A stretch of DNA of 64,000 nucleotides from Motiliproteus sp. MSK22-1 (lineage in GTDB: Bacteria > Pseudomonadota > Gammaproteobacteria > Pseudomonadales > Balneatricaceae), in NCBI RefSeq assembly GCF_001968815.1, contig NZ_MIEQ01000024.1, positions 1 through 64,000 of the forward strand, given 5' to 3'. The position numbers and the translations under genes are program-made. Numbering within the stretch: position 1 is the first letter of the stretch; every line of letters begins with the position of its first letter. The notes under the pieces are model-generated. The model did not search any database and was not told the origin of the DNA. It worked only from the letters and a program-made list of their open reading frames with translations. Shown piece after piece: positions 51,982 to 61,342 of this stretch.

Positions 51982-52761
51982 TCAGCGACTCTTGGAGATC
52001 GGTGCTTTGACCGTTAGTCTCCACCGTTGAACAATTTGCTGCAACAGTCCCCGACTGAATAATTCTGAAAAAGAGCGTTCATAATCGTCAAGGAGGCGCT
52101 TGCCATTGGGGTGTTGGTGGGAAATGCCGATATAGAAACCCCGGACACCAACAAGGGGGCTTGTTAATTCCAAGTGCGTCTCACTTAAGTGCAGATTCTC
52201 CATGAATAGATGTTTGGCCACTTCTAGAGAGGTCAGAGCGAATTTAACACGGCCTTTGAGTACCAGCTTGAGTGCCTGAAGATCACTATTGACGGATACA
52301 TGATACAGGTGAGACAGGTCGTTTTCAGATGTGTAAGAGTAGCCTCTTGGTATGGCTACGGTAATCCGGCCAGAATTGTCTTGATCCAGGAGAACGTCAT
52401 TTGCGCGCTTTTTATAAAGCCCTAGCGGGGTTGTAAGCAGGCTTCTTTTTCCATACAAAAACTGCTGTTCCAGTTCAGGGCTTCGCCAAAGACCAGGAAT
52501 AACATCCAAGCCCGCATTTTTTGATGTCGCAATAGCGCGTGCAAGTGGCATAGTTACCCGTCGGGTTTCGTAGCCAGCATGTTTAAAAATAGTTTCAACT
52601 AATTCAATAATGATACCTCCTCGATCCAGCTTGGGGCCGATGAAGGGGGAGTACTCATATACCGCAATAGATACTTCTTTTGCTATGGCTTTAGAAATAG
52701 TTGGGATGGCAAGCAGTATTAGCGTTAGCAATACGTACATTAAACGGTATCTTTTCAGCAC
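51982..52761 (-). CDS. periplasmic solute-binding protein family 3-like
   Basis: This 259-residue protein has an N-terminal signal peptide (YVLLTLILLAIPTISKAIA), then EVSIAVYEYSPFIGPKLDRG, GIIIELVETIFKHAGYETRR, VIPGLWRSPELEQQF and RITVAIPRGYSY, the pattern of SBP_bac_3 proteins. A C-terminal GLLQQIVQRWRLTV closes the fold. No transporter genes are next to it, so it is an orphan like the protein at 48591. Confidence 0.78.
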   Translation of the reverse strand: MLKRYRLMYVLLTLILLAIPTISKAIAKEVSIAVYEYSPFIGPKLDRGGIIIELVETIFKHAGYETRRVTMPLARAIATSKNAGLDVIPGLWRSPELEQQFLYGKRSLLTTPLGLYKKRANDVLLDQDNSGRITVAIPRGYSYTSENDLSHLYHVSVNSDLQALKLVLKGRVKFALTSLEVAKHLFMENLHLSETHLELTSPLVGVRGFYIGISHQHPNGKRLLDDYERSFSELFSRGLLQQIVQRWRLTVKAPISKSR

Positions 52762-52960
52762 AAGACATTTCTCGAAGACGTTAATTGCTCAGACAACAGC
52801 ACTGTAAAACGAACTTTATGGGCCTGTTGTTAATGGATGCTTATTCTTTCTGGATAACTTCACTTATGGCCAGGAATTTTTATCTGTGCTTAGCCTTTTG
52901 ATGAGGTGATTGTATAGACAAGCACGATATCGAAGCCGCCACCGTAAAACTATAGCAGTC

Positions 52961-52987
52961 TTAGGTTCCTTAGGTTCCTTAGGTGCC
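52961..52987. repeat. three tandem 9-bp repeats
   Basis: The units are CTTAGGTTC, CTTAGGTTC and CTTAGGTGC. A slippage-prone microsatellite-like tract in an otherwise noncoding region. Confidence 0.85.
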
Positions 52988-53102
52988 TTTGTCTGTTGTT
53001 GATCACTCTGTTCATTGTTAATTCTATATGCGACAGAATTTGTGTTATCAAGCTATTCAAATATTTGAAATACCTGTCAGAGGGTGGTAGAGTAACCGGA
53101 CG

Positions 53103-53116
53103 GTTAAACGTTTAAC
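53103..53116. promoter_or_regulatory. LacI-family operator upstream of the RbsB-like gene
   Basis: GTTAAACGTTTAAC is a perfect 14-bp palindrome and identical to two of the three sites before the lacI-type gene. It is about 80 bp before the chosen start of the binding-protein gene, where it would block transcription. Confidence 0.85.
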
Positions 53117-53198
53117 TTTGTTTCTAGGAGAAGTTATCAGTTGATAACCGATTTGCAGCTTGAAAGTTCTTATATTCACCAAAAGTGAGAGGTCAGAT

Positions 53199-54119
53199 GT
53201 GTTTTCGATAAGTAAAAAACTGACTTCATTGGTGGCTGTTTTCAGTTGCCTGATCGGATTTTCCGGCTCGGTTCAGTCTGAAGGATTGAAAATAGGCATG
53301 TCCTTTCAGGAACTTGATAATCAGTATTTCGTGGCAATGAAAGAGGCTTTGGAGGGAGCTGCTGACTCTATTGGTGCTGAGGTCATTGTCACTGATGCTC
53401 GTCATGACGTTGCTAAACAGATTAATGATGTCGAAGGTATGATTGAAAAGGGTATCGATATTCTGTTGCTTAATCCCACCGACTCGGTAGGGATACAGTC
53501 TGCGGTTTTATCGGCCAAGCAAGCAGGCGTCGTGACTGTAGCCGTTGATGCTCAGGCTGTAGGACCGTTGGATTCATATGTGGGTTCAAAAAACTATGAA
53601 GCCGGATATCTGGCAGGTCAGTACCTGGCAGACAACATTGGAGGAGAAGGCGAGGTTGCTATTCTTGATGGGATTTCTGTTGTTCCTATTTTAGAGCGTG
53701 TTCGCGGATTTCAGGATGCCATGAAAGAGTATCCCGGCATTAAGATTGTTGCCAAGAGGAATGGCAGACAGGAGCGTGATGTTGCCTTGAGAGTAAGCGA
53801 GGCTATGCTCTTGAAATATCCGGGCTTGAAAGGGATTTTTAGTGTGAATGATATAGGCGCATTGAGTGCCTTGGTTGCCATTGAGACCAATGATCGGAAC
53901 GTTAAGCTGGTTAGTGTTGATGGGCACCCGCAGGCTATCCAGGCCATTTTGAAACCAAACTCAAGGTTTATTGCCACGACAGCGCAGTATCCTCGCGATC
54001 AGGTACGCCTTGGGTTGGCAATGGCGTTAGCTAAGTTGTGGGGGAGTAGTGTTCCGGAAGTTGTTCCGGTCAATGTAACCCTTATTGATCGAACCAAAGC
54101 TTCCGATTTCAATTGGTAA
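53199..54119 (+). CDS. RbsB-like sugar ABC transporter substrate-binding protein
   Basis: This protein has about 306 residues. GTG at 53199 is preferred because GAGAGG lies just upstream and yields a normal signal peptide (KKLTSLVAVFSCLIGFSGSVQS); a TTG at 53160 would add 13 residues. The mature protein is a Peripla_BP_4 (RbsB-type) fold: KIGMSFQELDNQYFVAMKEA, DILLLNPTDSVGIQSAV, VTVAVDAQAVGP, SYVGSKNYEAGYLAGQYL, RVRGFQDAMKEYPGI and VSVDGHPQAIQAI. No matching RbsA/RbsC genes follow; the next transporter genes are of the unrelated MalEFGK class. Confidence 0.88.
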   Translation: MFSISKKLTSLVAVFSCLIGFSGSVQSEGLKIGMSFQELDNQYFVAMKEALEGAADSIGAEVIVTDARHDVAKQINDVEGMIEKGIDILLLNPTDSVGIQSAVLSAKQAGVVTVAVDAQAVGPLDSYVGSKNYEAGYLAGQYLADNIGGEGEVAILDGISVVPILERVRGFQDAMKEYPGIKIVAKRNGRQERDVALRVSEAMLLKYPGLKGIFSVNDIGALSALVAIETNDRNVKLVSVDGHPQAIQAILKPNSRFIATTAQYPRDQVRLGLAMALAKLWGSSVPEVVPVNVTLIDRTKASDFNW

Positions 54120-54237
54120 GTATATTTTGAGAGCGGTCTATCTGTGCTCCTAATGCGCATATCAGTGTTTTGGTCTGTGAGAATCTGAGGCTCAAAGTTG
54201 AAAAAAATCAATCATGGTGCTAAAGTTTTTTTGCTAT

Positions 54238-54293
54238 GTTAAACGTTTAACAGAAAGAGTTAAACGTTTATAAGTCTAGGTTAAACGTTTAAC
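54238..54293. promoter_or_regulatory. three-operator array upstream of the lacI-type gene
   Basis: Sites at 54238-54251, 54259-54272 and 54280-54293 are spaced exactly 21 bp. The outer two are perfect GTTAAACGTTTAAC palindromes; the middle one reads GTTAAACGTTTATA. Two helical turns between sites put three repressor dimers on one face, suited to strong or cooperative autoregulation. Confidence 0.85.
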
Positions 54294-54361
54294 ATTTTGT
54301 AAATTGCCCAGTTGACTGATGCTTTGATTATAAGAATTAAGTACCTGAGAGGTCTGGATCT

Positions 54362-55393
54362 TTGAAAAAATCGATTTCGATTATTGACGTGGCCAAGAGT
54401 GCTGGTGTTTCCAGCGCCACTGTATCCAATGTCTTTAGCGGTAAGAAACCTGTAAGTGACGAGCTGGCAAAACATGTTCGCTCGGTGGCGGATCAGCTGG
54501 GTTATAGCGTGAACCGAACAGCATCTGTTCTACGCAGTGGCAGAAGCAAAATTGTAGGGATTCTGGTTCCTGATCTTTCTGATCATTTCTTTACATCGAT
54601 TATTACTGAGATAGAACGAATTGCAGGAGCCAGCGGTTATGAAATTATTGTTGGCAACTCAAATAACGATGTGAATGCCGAAGAGCGTCGGCTTAATGCT
54701 TTGTTGTCCTGGCGACCTGCCGGCATGGCCGTTTTTCCTTGTTCTAATGAGGTTCCGGGTCGCGTTCTTGAGGAACGCAAGAACCTTCCTTTTGTCATCG
54801 CTGATCGTTTTTCGGGCGAACCTGAGGTCGATACCGTTGCAATCGATAATTTGCACGCAGGTTCAATCGTTGCCAACTGTCTGGCTGAGTTCGGTCACCA
54901 ACGTGTTCTGTTATTGGGATCTGATCTGGAGTTGGAGCCTATTCGCCTTCGTTGTGAGGGAGCGCGCAGAGAAATCGAACAATCGGGTGGTGTGGCTGAA
55001 ATTGCTGAGGTTGGGGCGAACCCGCATATTGGTGCAGAGCGTCTTGGTCGTTGGCTGGATAGTCACGATCGGCCGACAGCGATCTGTGCGATGACAGATA
55101 TGGTTACGCTGGCAATTTTATCCTGTTTTGCCCAGCGAGGTATCAAGGTGGGTGAGGATATTTCACTGATTGGCTTCGATGATTATTTGTGGATGTCGGC
55201 CCGAATGACCCCTTTGACTGCGGTGTGTCAGCCCGTTGAAGCAATCGCACAGTCTGTGTGGGACTGTCTTAATGCAAGAATGAACGGAGACGATTCGGAC
55301 ACCAAACATATTGTCCATCGTTGTTCTCTTTCGGTGAGGGAATCAACTCGTCCTGCCGGGAATTTAAACATTCAGTTGGATAAAACCTCATAA
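54362..55393 (+). CDS. LacI-family transcriptional repressor of the polyol regulon
   Basis: This 343-residue protein has an HTH and hinge at residues 1-60: ISIIDVAKSAGVSSATVSNV, FSGKKPVSDELAKHVRSVAD, QLGYSVNRTASVLRSGRS. A Peripla_BP_3-type sensor follows (IVGILVPDLSDHFFTSIITE ... GFDDYLWMSARMTPLTAV). The start is TTG at 54362 with GAGAGG upstream. It should bind GTTAAACGTTTAAC found upstream of itself and of the RbsB-like gene. Ligand is probably the polyol or a derived sugar. Confidence 0.9.
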   Translation: MKKSISIIDVAKSAGVSSATVSNVFSGKKPVSDELAKHVRSVADQLGYSVNRTASVLRSGRSKIVGILVPDLSDHFFTSIITEIERIAGASGYEIIVGNSNNDVNAEERRLNALLSWRPAGMAVFPCSNEVPGRVLEERKNLPFVIADRFSGEPEVDTVAIDNLHAGSIVANCLAEFGHQRVLLLGSDLELEPIRLRCEGARREIEQSGGVAEIAEVGANPHIGAERLGRWLDSHDRPTAICAMTDMVTLAILSCFAQRGIKVGEDISLIGFDDYLWMSARMTPLTAVCQPVEAIAQSVWDCLNARMNGDDSDTKHIVHRCSLSVRESTRPAGNLNIQLDKTS

Positions 55394-55559
55394 GTATGCC
55401 GTTGGTTTTGTCAGGGGGTTTTAAGAATATCCCTGTTTAGAGGGCATCAGGTTCCGTATGGAATCAACGAATCAAACACAGGATGTGTGTTGATATGAGG
55501 AGCTGTTGATTGGCTCCTTGGAAGTAGAATAAAACGAAAAAATAAGAAGAGGTGCGGCT

Positions 55560-56903
55560 TTGAAAAAATTAATAGAGAAGTCTGGAATGATCTCCGCATT
55601 GGCCTTAGGGCTGGCTGCGGCGGATGCAGGTGCAACAGACTGGAATAAAGAATTAAAGAAGCATGACGGCGTTAAGCTGCGTATTCAAACCATCCAAGAT
55701 CCGTTTATCGATTCTCTGAAAAAAATTAGCCCGGATTTTGAAAAGCTAACAAACTCGAGTGTGGAAATCGAGGGTTTTGGCTACGATCCGCTGCACGAAA
55801 AGCAGATTCTCAACTGTTCTCAGCGTGATGATCAGTACGACGTGCTCTTTATTGACGGTATCTGGACGGGTGAGTTTGTTGAGGCCGGCTGTATTGATCC
55901 GATCGAGAAGCGGGTGGGAAGAACTAATCCCGAAGTAACTGAAATGGATGATTATATTGAGTCCTTTACCGGGCAGGCGTATTGGAACGGCACGCTTCAG
56001 TGTTTACCTGTTGCCGGTTATTGGCACATGCTCCATTACCGAAAAGATCTGTTTGAAAAGGCAAATATTAAGGTTCCGGAAACGTTTGCAGAGCTTAAAG
56101 CTGCTGCAAAATTCTTCTCTGAAAGTCCCGATTTCCCTGGTGTTGACGGGATGGCAATGAACTTCCAGCGTGGATCAGCCGCTGGCCAGCAGTTCTTTGA
56201 ATGGATTTATTCGGCTGGTGGAAAACCCTGGGAAAGCAATTACCCCGGTTCCAATGCCCCCTACAAGGATCAGACTCCACTGTTCAATTCCCCGAAAGCG
56301 GTAGAGATGGTTCAATTCTTTAAGGATATGGTGCCTTACGGACCTCCAGGGGTTGAACAGTTTGCCTGGGATGAGCGAGCGAACGCATTTACTCAGGGGA
56401 AGGTGGCGATGATCAATAACTGGTCAGTACGTACTCCCTTGTTTACCGACCCTAAGATTTCCAAAGTATGGGACAAGTTTGACGTAGCTATGTTCCCTCA
56501 CGCTGAGGGTGAGAAGTCTGTGCCTCCGGTGGGAGGCTGGGTTATGTGTCTGAATGCTCACTCCAAGCAGAAAAAAGCTGCATGGGACTTTATGAAGTGG
56601 TTCGCCAGTCCAGAAATTCACAAGAGTTTTGTACTGGCCGGTGGTCCGCCAAGTCGACACTCTGCGATGCAGGATCGGGATATTATTGCAGCTCAGCCCT
56701 GGGTGCCTACACTTTATGAATCATCGAAGAAAGCTTGGGCTGAATCACGTCCTCGTCATGCGATGACTTTCGAAATGATTGATGCTTTGGGTCTTCAGGT
56801 GAACCGCGCGATAGTCGGTGATGCTACTCCCCAGGAGGCAATGGATAGGGCTAACGAGAATATCACCAAGATGCTCACTCGAGCAGGATATATCGACAAG
56901 TAG
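55560..56903 (+). CDS. MalE-type (family 1) polyol/sugar ABC transporter substrate-binding protein
   Basis: This 447-residue exported protein starts with TTG (AAGAGGTG upstream) and has a short signal peptide (GMISALALGLAAADAGA). The SBP_bac_1 fold has QCLPVAGYWHMLHYRKDLFE-type segments, DVLFIDGIWTGEF, ANAFTQGKVAMINNWSVRTP, PVGGWVMCLNAHSKQKKAAW and DFMKWFASPE. It supplies substrate to the permeases encoded immediately downstream. Similar proteins bind sorbitol, mannitol or other polyols. Confidence 0.88.
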   Translation: MKKLIEKSGMISALALGLAAADAGATDWNKELKKHDGVKLRIQTIQDPFIDSLKKISPDFEKLTNSSVEIEGFGYDPLHEKQILNCSQRDDQYDVLFIDGIWTGEFVEAGCIDPIEKRVGRTNPEVTEMDDYIESFTGQAYWNGTLQCLPVAGYWHMLHYRKDLFEKANIKVPETFAELKAAAKFFSESPDFPGVDGMAMNFQRGSAAGQQFFEWIYSAGGKPWESNYPGSNAPYKDQTPLFNSPKAVEMVQFFKDMVPYGPPGVEQFAWDERANAFTQGKVAMINNWSVRTPLFTDPKISKVWDKFDVAMFPHAEGEKSVPPVGGWVMCLNAHSKQKKAAWDFMKWFASPEIHKSFVLAGGPPSRHSAMQDRDIIAAQPWVPTLYESSKKAWAESRPRHAMTFEMIDALGLQVNRAIVGDATPQEAMDRANENITKMLTRAGYIDK

Positions 56904-56908
56904 TGACT

Positions 56909-56937
56909 CTAGGCCCCCTAGACTCTAGAGCCTCTAG
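56909..56937. other. cluster of four CTAG tetranucleotides
   Basis: CTAG occurs at 56909, 56918, 56925 and 56934, just after the binding-protein stop. CTAG is normally rare in gammaproteobacteria, so this density is unusual. Confidence 0.6.
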
Positions 56938-56943
56938 ATTGTC

Positions 56944-56972
56944 AAAGGTAAGGGGCTTGGCTCCTTACCTTT
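56944..56972 (+). terminator. hairpin between the binding-protein and permease genes
   Basis: AAAGGTAAGG and CCTTACCTTT form a ten-base-pair stem with a nine-base loop. It is a partial terminator or mRNA stabiliser, as often found after the abundant binding-protein cistron. Confidence 0.75.
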
Positions 56973-57023
56973 TCAAATAGGGTGGTTGTGGTTTTTGATG
57001 TAAAAATATATTTAGGCGATACG

Positions 57024-57950
57024 ATGGCACAAATATCTTATAGTCTTGGCAAATTGGTGCTACCGCTTTCGAAAATAGATTTAGATAAACGAGCTGGTTT
57101 TTTATTTATATTTCCTGCTGTTCTTTATTTAATTTTTTTAAGTGTGTTTCCTTTTTTGTACTCAGTGTACTTGAGTTTATATGACGTTAAACTAACACGT
57201 CTGGATAAAAAATATTTTGTGGGATTAGAAAACTACCTGAATCTTCTCAATGACCCACTTTTTTTGAAATCAATATTAAATACCGCGATTCTAACTGTTT
57301 CTTCAATGGCAATTGAAATAGTTCTCGGTTTTGTTTGTGCAAAGATATTTCTGAGCTTACGGGAACAAAGGGTAGGTCAGGTATTGCGTTCAATGTCTAT
57401 TTTACCAATGATGATTACACCAATCTGTGTAGGATTGATTTTCAGCTATATTCTGAATCCGACATTAGGTATTGCCAACTATTTACTTTCAAATGTAGGT
57501 GTTGAGCCTCTCTCATGGTTTGGTGATCCTTCTGTTGCACTGCTTTCCGTTATTCTGATTAATGCCTGGCAGTGGACACCTTTTATGATGCTGTTGATGT
57601 TAGCTGGCCTGGTTTCGATCCCGGACTCCTTGTACGAAGCGGCTGAGCTTGAGGGGGCTAAGTGGTATCACGTTGCCCGCTGGGTCGAGCTACCCGCCAT
57701 CAAGGATGTGATCCTTATCGGTATCATTCTTCGAGTCATCGACAATCTTAAGTTATTCGATCTGGTTTATGTCACTACTCGTGGTGGGCCCGGTGACGCT
57801 ACCGAGCTGGTTACATTCTTTGCCTATCGCCAGGATTTCCGGTTTTTCCAGGTAGGTTATGGTTCTGCTGCCGCGGTGCTGATACTGCTGATCAGCATCA
57901 TTATAACGACCATCGCAGTAAGGTACTTGCGGAGAATGCAAAATGACTAA
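57024..57950 (+). CDS. MalF-type ABC transporter permease
   Basis: This protein has about 308 residues and six transmembrane helices, with the coupling EAA loop YEAAELEGAKWYHVARWVEL near residue 205. Start 57024 (MAQISY) is preferred over GTG at 56982, which gives an unlikely N-terminus. Its last codons overlap the MalG-type gene by eight bases. It works with the MalG-type partner and the ATPase at 58874 to import a polyol or sugar. Confidence 0.88.
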   Translation: MAQISYSLGKLVLPLSKIDLDKRAGFLFIFPAVLYLIFLSVFPFLYSVYLSLYDVKLTRLDKKYFVGLENYLNLLNDPLFLKSILNTAILTVSSMAIEIVLGFVCAKIFLSLREQRVGQVLRSMSILPMMITPICVGLIFSYILNPTLGIANYLLSNVGVEPLSWFGDPSVALLSVILINAWQWTPFMMLLMLAGLVSIPDSLYEAAELEGAKWYHVARWVELPAIKDVILIGIILRVIDNLKLFDLVYVTTRGGPGDATELVTFFAYRQDFRFFQVGYGSAAAVLILLISIIITTIAVRYLRRMQND

Positions 57951-58758
57951 ATCAAATAATCGGTTAGCTGTAATTGCTGCGCTATTTATTACCCTTATAT
58001 TCACCGCACCAATTATCTGGATGGTATTGGCTGCATTTAAAAACATTTCAGATATTTATGCTATTCCGCCTGTCTGGATACCGGACTTTAGCTATTTGGA
58101 TAACTTTGTCTTGTTATTGTCCGAAAATTGGCAATACCTTTTGAATTCGGTCATTGTGACTTTAGGAGCAACTGCTGTTTGTATGGCTTTTGCCTTGCCT
58201 GCCGCATTTGGTCTGGTCAACTATAGATTTAAGGGACGAAATTTTCTTGCAGACTGGATTCTCAGTACTCGAATGATGCCACCCATTGCGGCAGCAGTGC
58301 CTTTGTTCATGGTCTTTAATACCGCTGGAATGCTGGATACCATCGGTTCATTAATCATTGTTTATGCGGGTTTTAACCTCCCCTTTGCCATCTGGGTATC
58401 AATGTCCTTTTTCAGGAATATACCCAAGGAAATTATTGAAGCAGCTCGAATTGAAGGCTGTACCTGGGGACAAACATTCCGGACTGTCGCTTTGCCGTTA
58501 GCTAAAAGCGGTATCGCAACCGTATCCACGTTTGTCTTTATCTTTGCCTGGAACGAGCTGTTATTGGCGCTGTTTTTAACCAGCCGTGAAGCAAAAACCT
58601 TTCCTGTCGTTATTTCATCATTTTCGACGGTTACTAAGACATATTGGGAGCTTATTTCGGCTGCGACAATTATCCAGATACTCCCTCCGATTATTTTTAC
58701 TCTGTTGATGCAAAAGCACATCGTTTCCGGCCTCACTATGGGAGCTGTAAAAAATTAG
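57943..58758 (+). CDS. MalG-type ABC transporter permease
   Basis: This 271-residue protein has six transmembrane helices and the EAA loop IEAARIEGCTWGQTFRTVAL. The start overlaps the end of the MalF-type gene (ATGACTAAA), indicating translational coupling. The C-terminus VSGLTMGAVKN is the usual family ending. Confidence 0.9.
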   Translation: MTKSNNRLAVIAALFITLIFTAPIIWMVLAAFKNISDIYAIPPVWIPDFSYLDNFVLLLSENWQYLLNSVIVTLGATAVCMAFALPAAFGLVNYRFKGRNFLADWILSTRMMPPIAAAVPLFMVFNTAGMLDTIGSLIIVYAGFNLPFAIWVSMSFFRNIPKEIIEAARIEGCTWGQTFRTVALPLAKSGIATVSTFVFIFAWNELLLALFLTSREAKTFPVVISSFSTVTKTYWELISAATIIQILPPIIFTLLMQKHIVSGLTMGAVKN

Positions 58759-58873
58759 GGTATGGCGTCCGTCAGCGTAAAACCGCTGAGAACAGAACGG
58801 ACTTATTCGCAGCTTCCATAGCTGGTGACAATAAATTGAGTATAAGAAATAGTTATTTCGTAGGGTGTTCGAG

Positions 58874-59989
58874 ATGGGTGGAATAGTTCTAGAAAATGTA
58901 TGCAAGTCCTTTGGTGAAGTCAGTATTATCAAGGATATTAATCTTGAAATACAAGATGGCGAATTCGTTGTTTTTGTTGGTCCTTCTGGCTGCGGTAAGT
59001 CGACACTTCTGCGAATGATCACAGGGCTTGAGGAGGTTTCTTCAGGGCGGGTTTTCATTAAAGGTCAGGATATGACTGATGAAAAGCCCTCATCCCGGAG
59101 TCTGGCGATGGTGTTTCAGTCCTATGCGCTGTTCCCCCATATCAGTGTTCGGGACAATATCAGTTTCGGGCTTCGTATTTCCAAGGCGCCGAAAGAGCTT
59201 ATTGAAGAAAAAGTCAGTTACGCGGCAAAGACTTTAGGGCTGGAAAAATTGCTCGATCGCAAACCACGTGAACTGTCCGGAGGGCAGCAGCAACGGGTGG
59301 CGATTGGACGTGCGATTGTCCGGGACCCGACAGCCTTTATGTTTGATGAGCCGCTATCCAATCTTGATGCTGCCTTGAGAGTGCAAATGCGGGTGGAATT
59401 GATCCGTCTTCACGATTCTCTTAAGACAACTATGGTCTATGTAACCCATGATCAGGTTGAGGCCATGACTATGGCTAACCGAATTGTGGTATTACAGGCG
59501 GGCAGGATTGAGCAATTTGATACGCCGGTCGAGTTATATGATCGTCCCGTCAACAAATTTGTTGCTGGTTTTATCGGTTCACCCAAGATGAACTTTGTCA
59601 GTGCTCAGCCAGCAGCTGATAACCAGATAAGGTTGGTTGACGGAACACTGATCAGTGTTCCCGGTATTGCTCATGAGGACATGACTTCCAACATGACCGT
59701 TGGTATTCGTCCTGAGCATCTCGAATACTCCCATGAACAGGGTGACTGGTGCGGAACGATAGTTGTCGAAGAGCAGTTGGGAAGTGATGCTTTTCTGATT
59801 GTTGAGATTCCGGGGGTCGGCTCAGTCACTGTCCGCGCCGTGGGTGAACGAAACTATCACGGTGGAGAAACCATATATCTCACACTACCCAGACACCGCT
59901 GTCATGTTTTTGATAACCACGATAACCGTATTAGTCCGAATCTATCTACTCAATGTACCGGAACAGTCACTGCACTGCACAGTGCATAA
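58874..59989 (+). CDS. MsmK/UgpC/MalK-type ABC transporter ATPase
   Basis: This protein has about 371 residues. Walker [11 protein letters not shown]-loop [14 protein letters not shown], signature [20 protein letters not shown], Walker [13 protein letters not shown] and switch [14 protein letters not shown] are complete. The C-terminal OB-fold (TOBE) domain spans about 230-371 and includes [10 protein letters not shown]. Start 58874 has AGGG upstream; a GTG at 58865 is also open. It energises the two permeases above. Confidence 0.92.
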   Translation: MGGIVLENVCKSFGEVSIIKDINLEIQDGEFVVFVGPSGCGKSTLLRMITGLEEVSSGRVFIKGQDMTDEKPSSRSLAMVFQSYALFPHISVRDNISFGLRISKAPKELIEEKVSYAAKTLGLEKLLDRKPRELSGGQQQRVAIGRAIVRDPTAFMFDEPLSNLDAALRVQMRVELIRLHDSLKTTMVYVTHDQVEAMTMANRIVVLQAGRIEQFDTPVELYDRPVNKFVAGFIGSPKMNFVSAQPAADNQIRLVDGTLISVPGIAHEDMTSNMTVGIRPEHLEYSHEQGDWCGTIVVEEQLGSDAFLIVEIPGVGSVTVRAVGERNYHGGETIYLTLPRHRCHVFDNHDNRISPNLSTQCTGTVTALHSA

Positions 59990-60253
59990 AGAGAGTTATT
60001 TTTCAATCTGGCTCTAGTGATGAAACCGGGTGATTAACAGAGCTGCTAGCCGAGAATTAGCTGGCAGTTGCTGACTACTTACTTTTCCTTAGCTTAGCCA
60101 TTTGGAAGAACAAATTGCCAAAAAGGAATGATAGGCCGTTGTCCTGAGACTGACAGGTATTGATAAGCAGTTCAACAGGGCAGTACTCGCTGCAAGCAAA
60201 CATCAGCTTTTCCTTTATTCAATTCGCTCAATCAGCGTTTCAGGAGAGAATTA

Positions 60254-61330
60254 ATGAGAGACATACCAGAAAATATGACCGCTGTGGTCTGTTACGCCCC
60301 CAATGATTACCGTCTCGAACAACGCCAGTGTCCGGTAGCGGGATTAAACGAAGTTATTATTCAAATAGAAGCCTGCGGTATCTGTGGCAGCGATTGCAAA
60401 GCAAGCTCGGGAGCCGATATGTTCTGGAGCGGTGACACTCCCTGGCTTAAGGCACCAGTTATTCCCGGACATGAATTTTACGGCAGAGTTGCAGAACTTG
60501 GTGAAGGTGCTGCTGAGCATTTCGGTGTTCAGGTTGGTGACAAAGTGATTGCCGAGCAGATAGTTCCCTGTGGTAAGTGCCGTTTTTGTACGTCAGGTCA
60601 ATACTGGATGTGCGAAGTACATAATATCTTTGGTTTCCAGAAGGATGTTGCTGAAGGAGGTATGGCTGAGTACATGCGTGTCCCGTCTAATGCTCGGCTG
60701 CACAAGATCCCTGAATCGGTTTCGATGGAAGATGCGGCGCTGATCGAACCTATGGCTTGTGCCATCCATACAGTCAATCGGGCTGATATTCAGTTGGATG
60801 ATGTGGTCGTCCTGGCTGGAGCCGGGCCTTTAGGGCTTTGTATGGTGCAGGTGGCTCGATTGAAGACTCCACGAAAACTGGTGGTTATTGACATGGTGGA
60901 TGAGCGTCTTGAACTGGCGAAAACGTTTGGTGCCGATCTTGTCTTGAACCCTGCCAGGGATGACATCGATGCAGAGGTTCGAAAGTTGACTGATGGTTAT
61001 GGTTGCGATGTCTATATCGAGGCTACCGGGGCTCCTGTAGCGGTTACCCAGGGGTTGCAGATTATTCGAAAACTGGGGCGGTTCGTAGAGTTTAGTGTTT
61101 TTGGTGCGGAAACCACGACTGACTGGTCAGTCATTGGTGATCGTAAAGAGTTGGATATTCGCGGTGCTCATTTGGGGCCCTACACTTATCCCGTGGCGAT
61201 TGACCTGTTTCAGCGTGGCCTGGTGACCTCAAAAAATATCGTGACACATAGCTATCCGCTAAGTGACTGGGAAAATGCATTTGAGTTGGCATCGGGGGCC
61301 GATTCGATAAAAGTTTTGCTCAAGCCTTAA
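60254..61330 (+). CDS. zinc-dependent MDR polyol dehydrogenase, erythritol/L-threitol dehydrogenase-like
   Basis: This 358-residue medium-chain dehydrogenase has catalytic zinc ligands in CGICGSDCK and GHEFYGRV. The structural zinc site is CGKCRFCTSGQYWMC, and the Rossmann motif is GAGPLGL. Family features such as GADMFWSGDTPW, AEQIVPCGKC and EGGMAEYM match the group annotated as erythritol/L-threitol dehydrogenase rather than classical sorbitol dehydrogenase. It probably oxidises the imported polyol to a ketose. Assignment to a specific polyol is inference. Confidence 0.85.
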   Translation: MRDIPENMTAVVCYAPNDYRLEQRQCPVAGLNEVIIQIEACGICGSDCKASSGADMFWSGDTPWLKAPVIPGHEFYGRVAELGEGAAEHFGVQVGDKVIAEQIVPCGKCRFCTSGQYWMCEVHNIFGFQKDVAEGGMAEYMRVPSNARLHKIPESVSMEDAALIEPMACAIHTVNRADIQLDDVVVLAGAGPLGLCMVQVARLKTPRKLVVIDMVDERLELAKTFGADLVLNPARDDIDAEVRKLTDGYGCDVYIEATGAPVAVTQGLQIIRKLGRFVEFSVFGAETTTDWSVIGDRKELDIRGAHLGPYTYPVAIDLFQRGLVTSKNIVTHSYPLSDWENAFELASGADSIKVLLKP

Positions 61331-61342
61331 AGGAGGTGTTCC

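Larger units (their letters stand above)
52762..53198. other. 437-bp divergent intergenic region
   Basis: It contains three tandem 9-bp units at 52961-52987 and the first LacI operator of the polyol regulon at 53103-53116. No gene was recognised. Confidence 0.55.
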
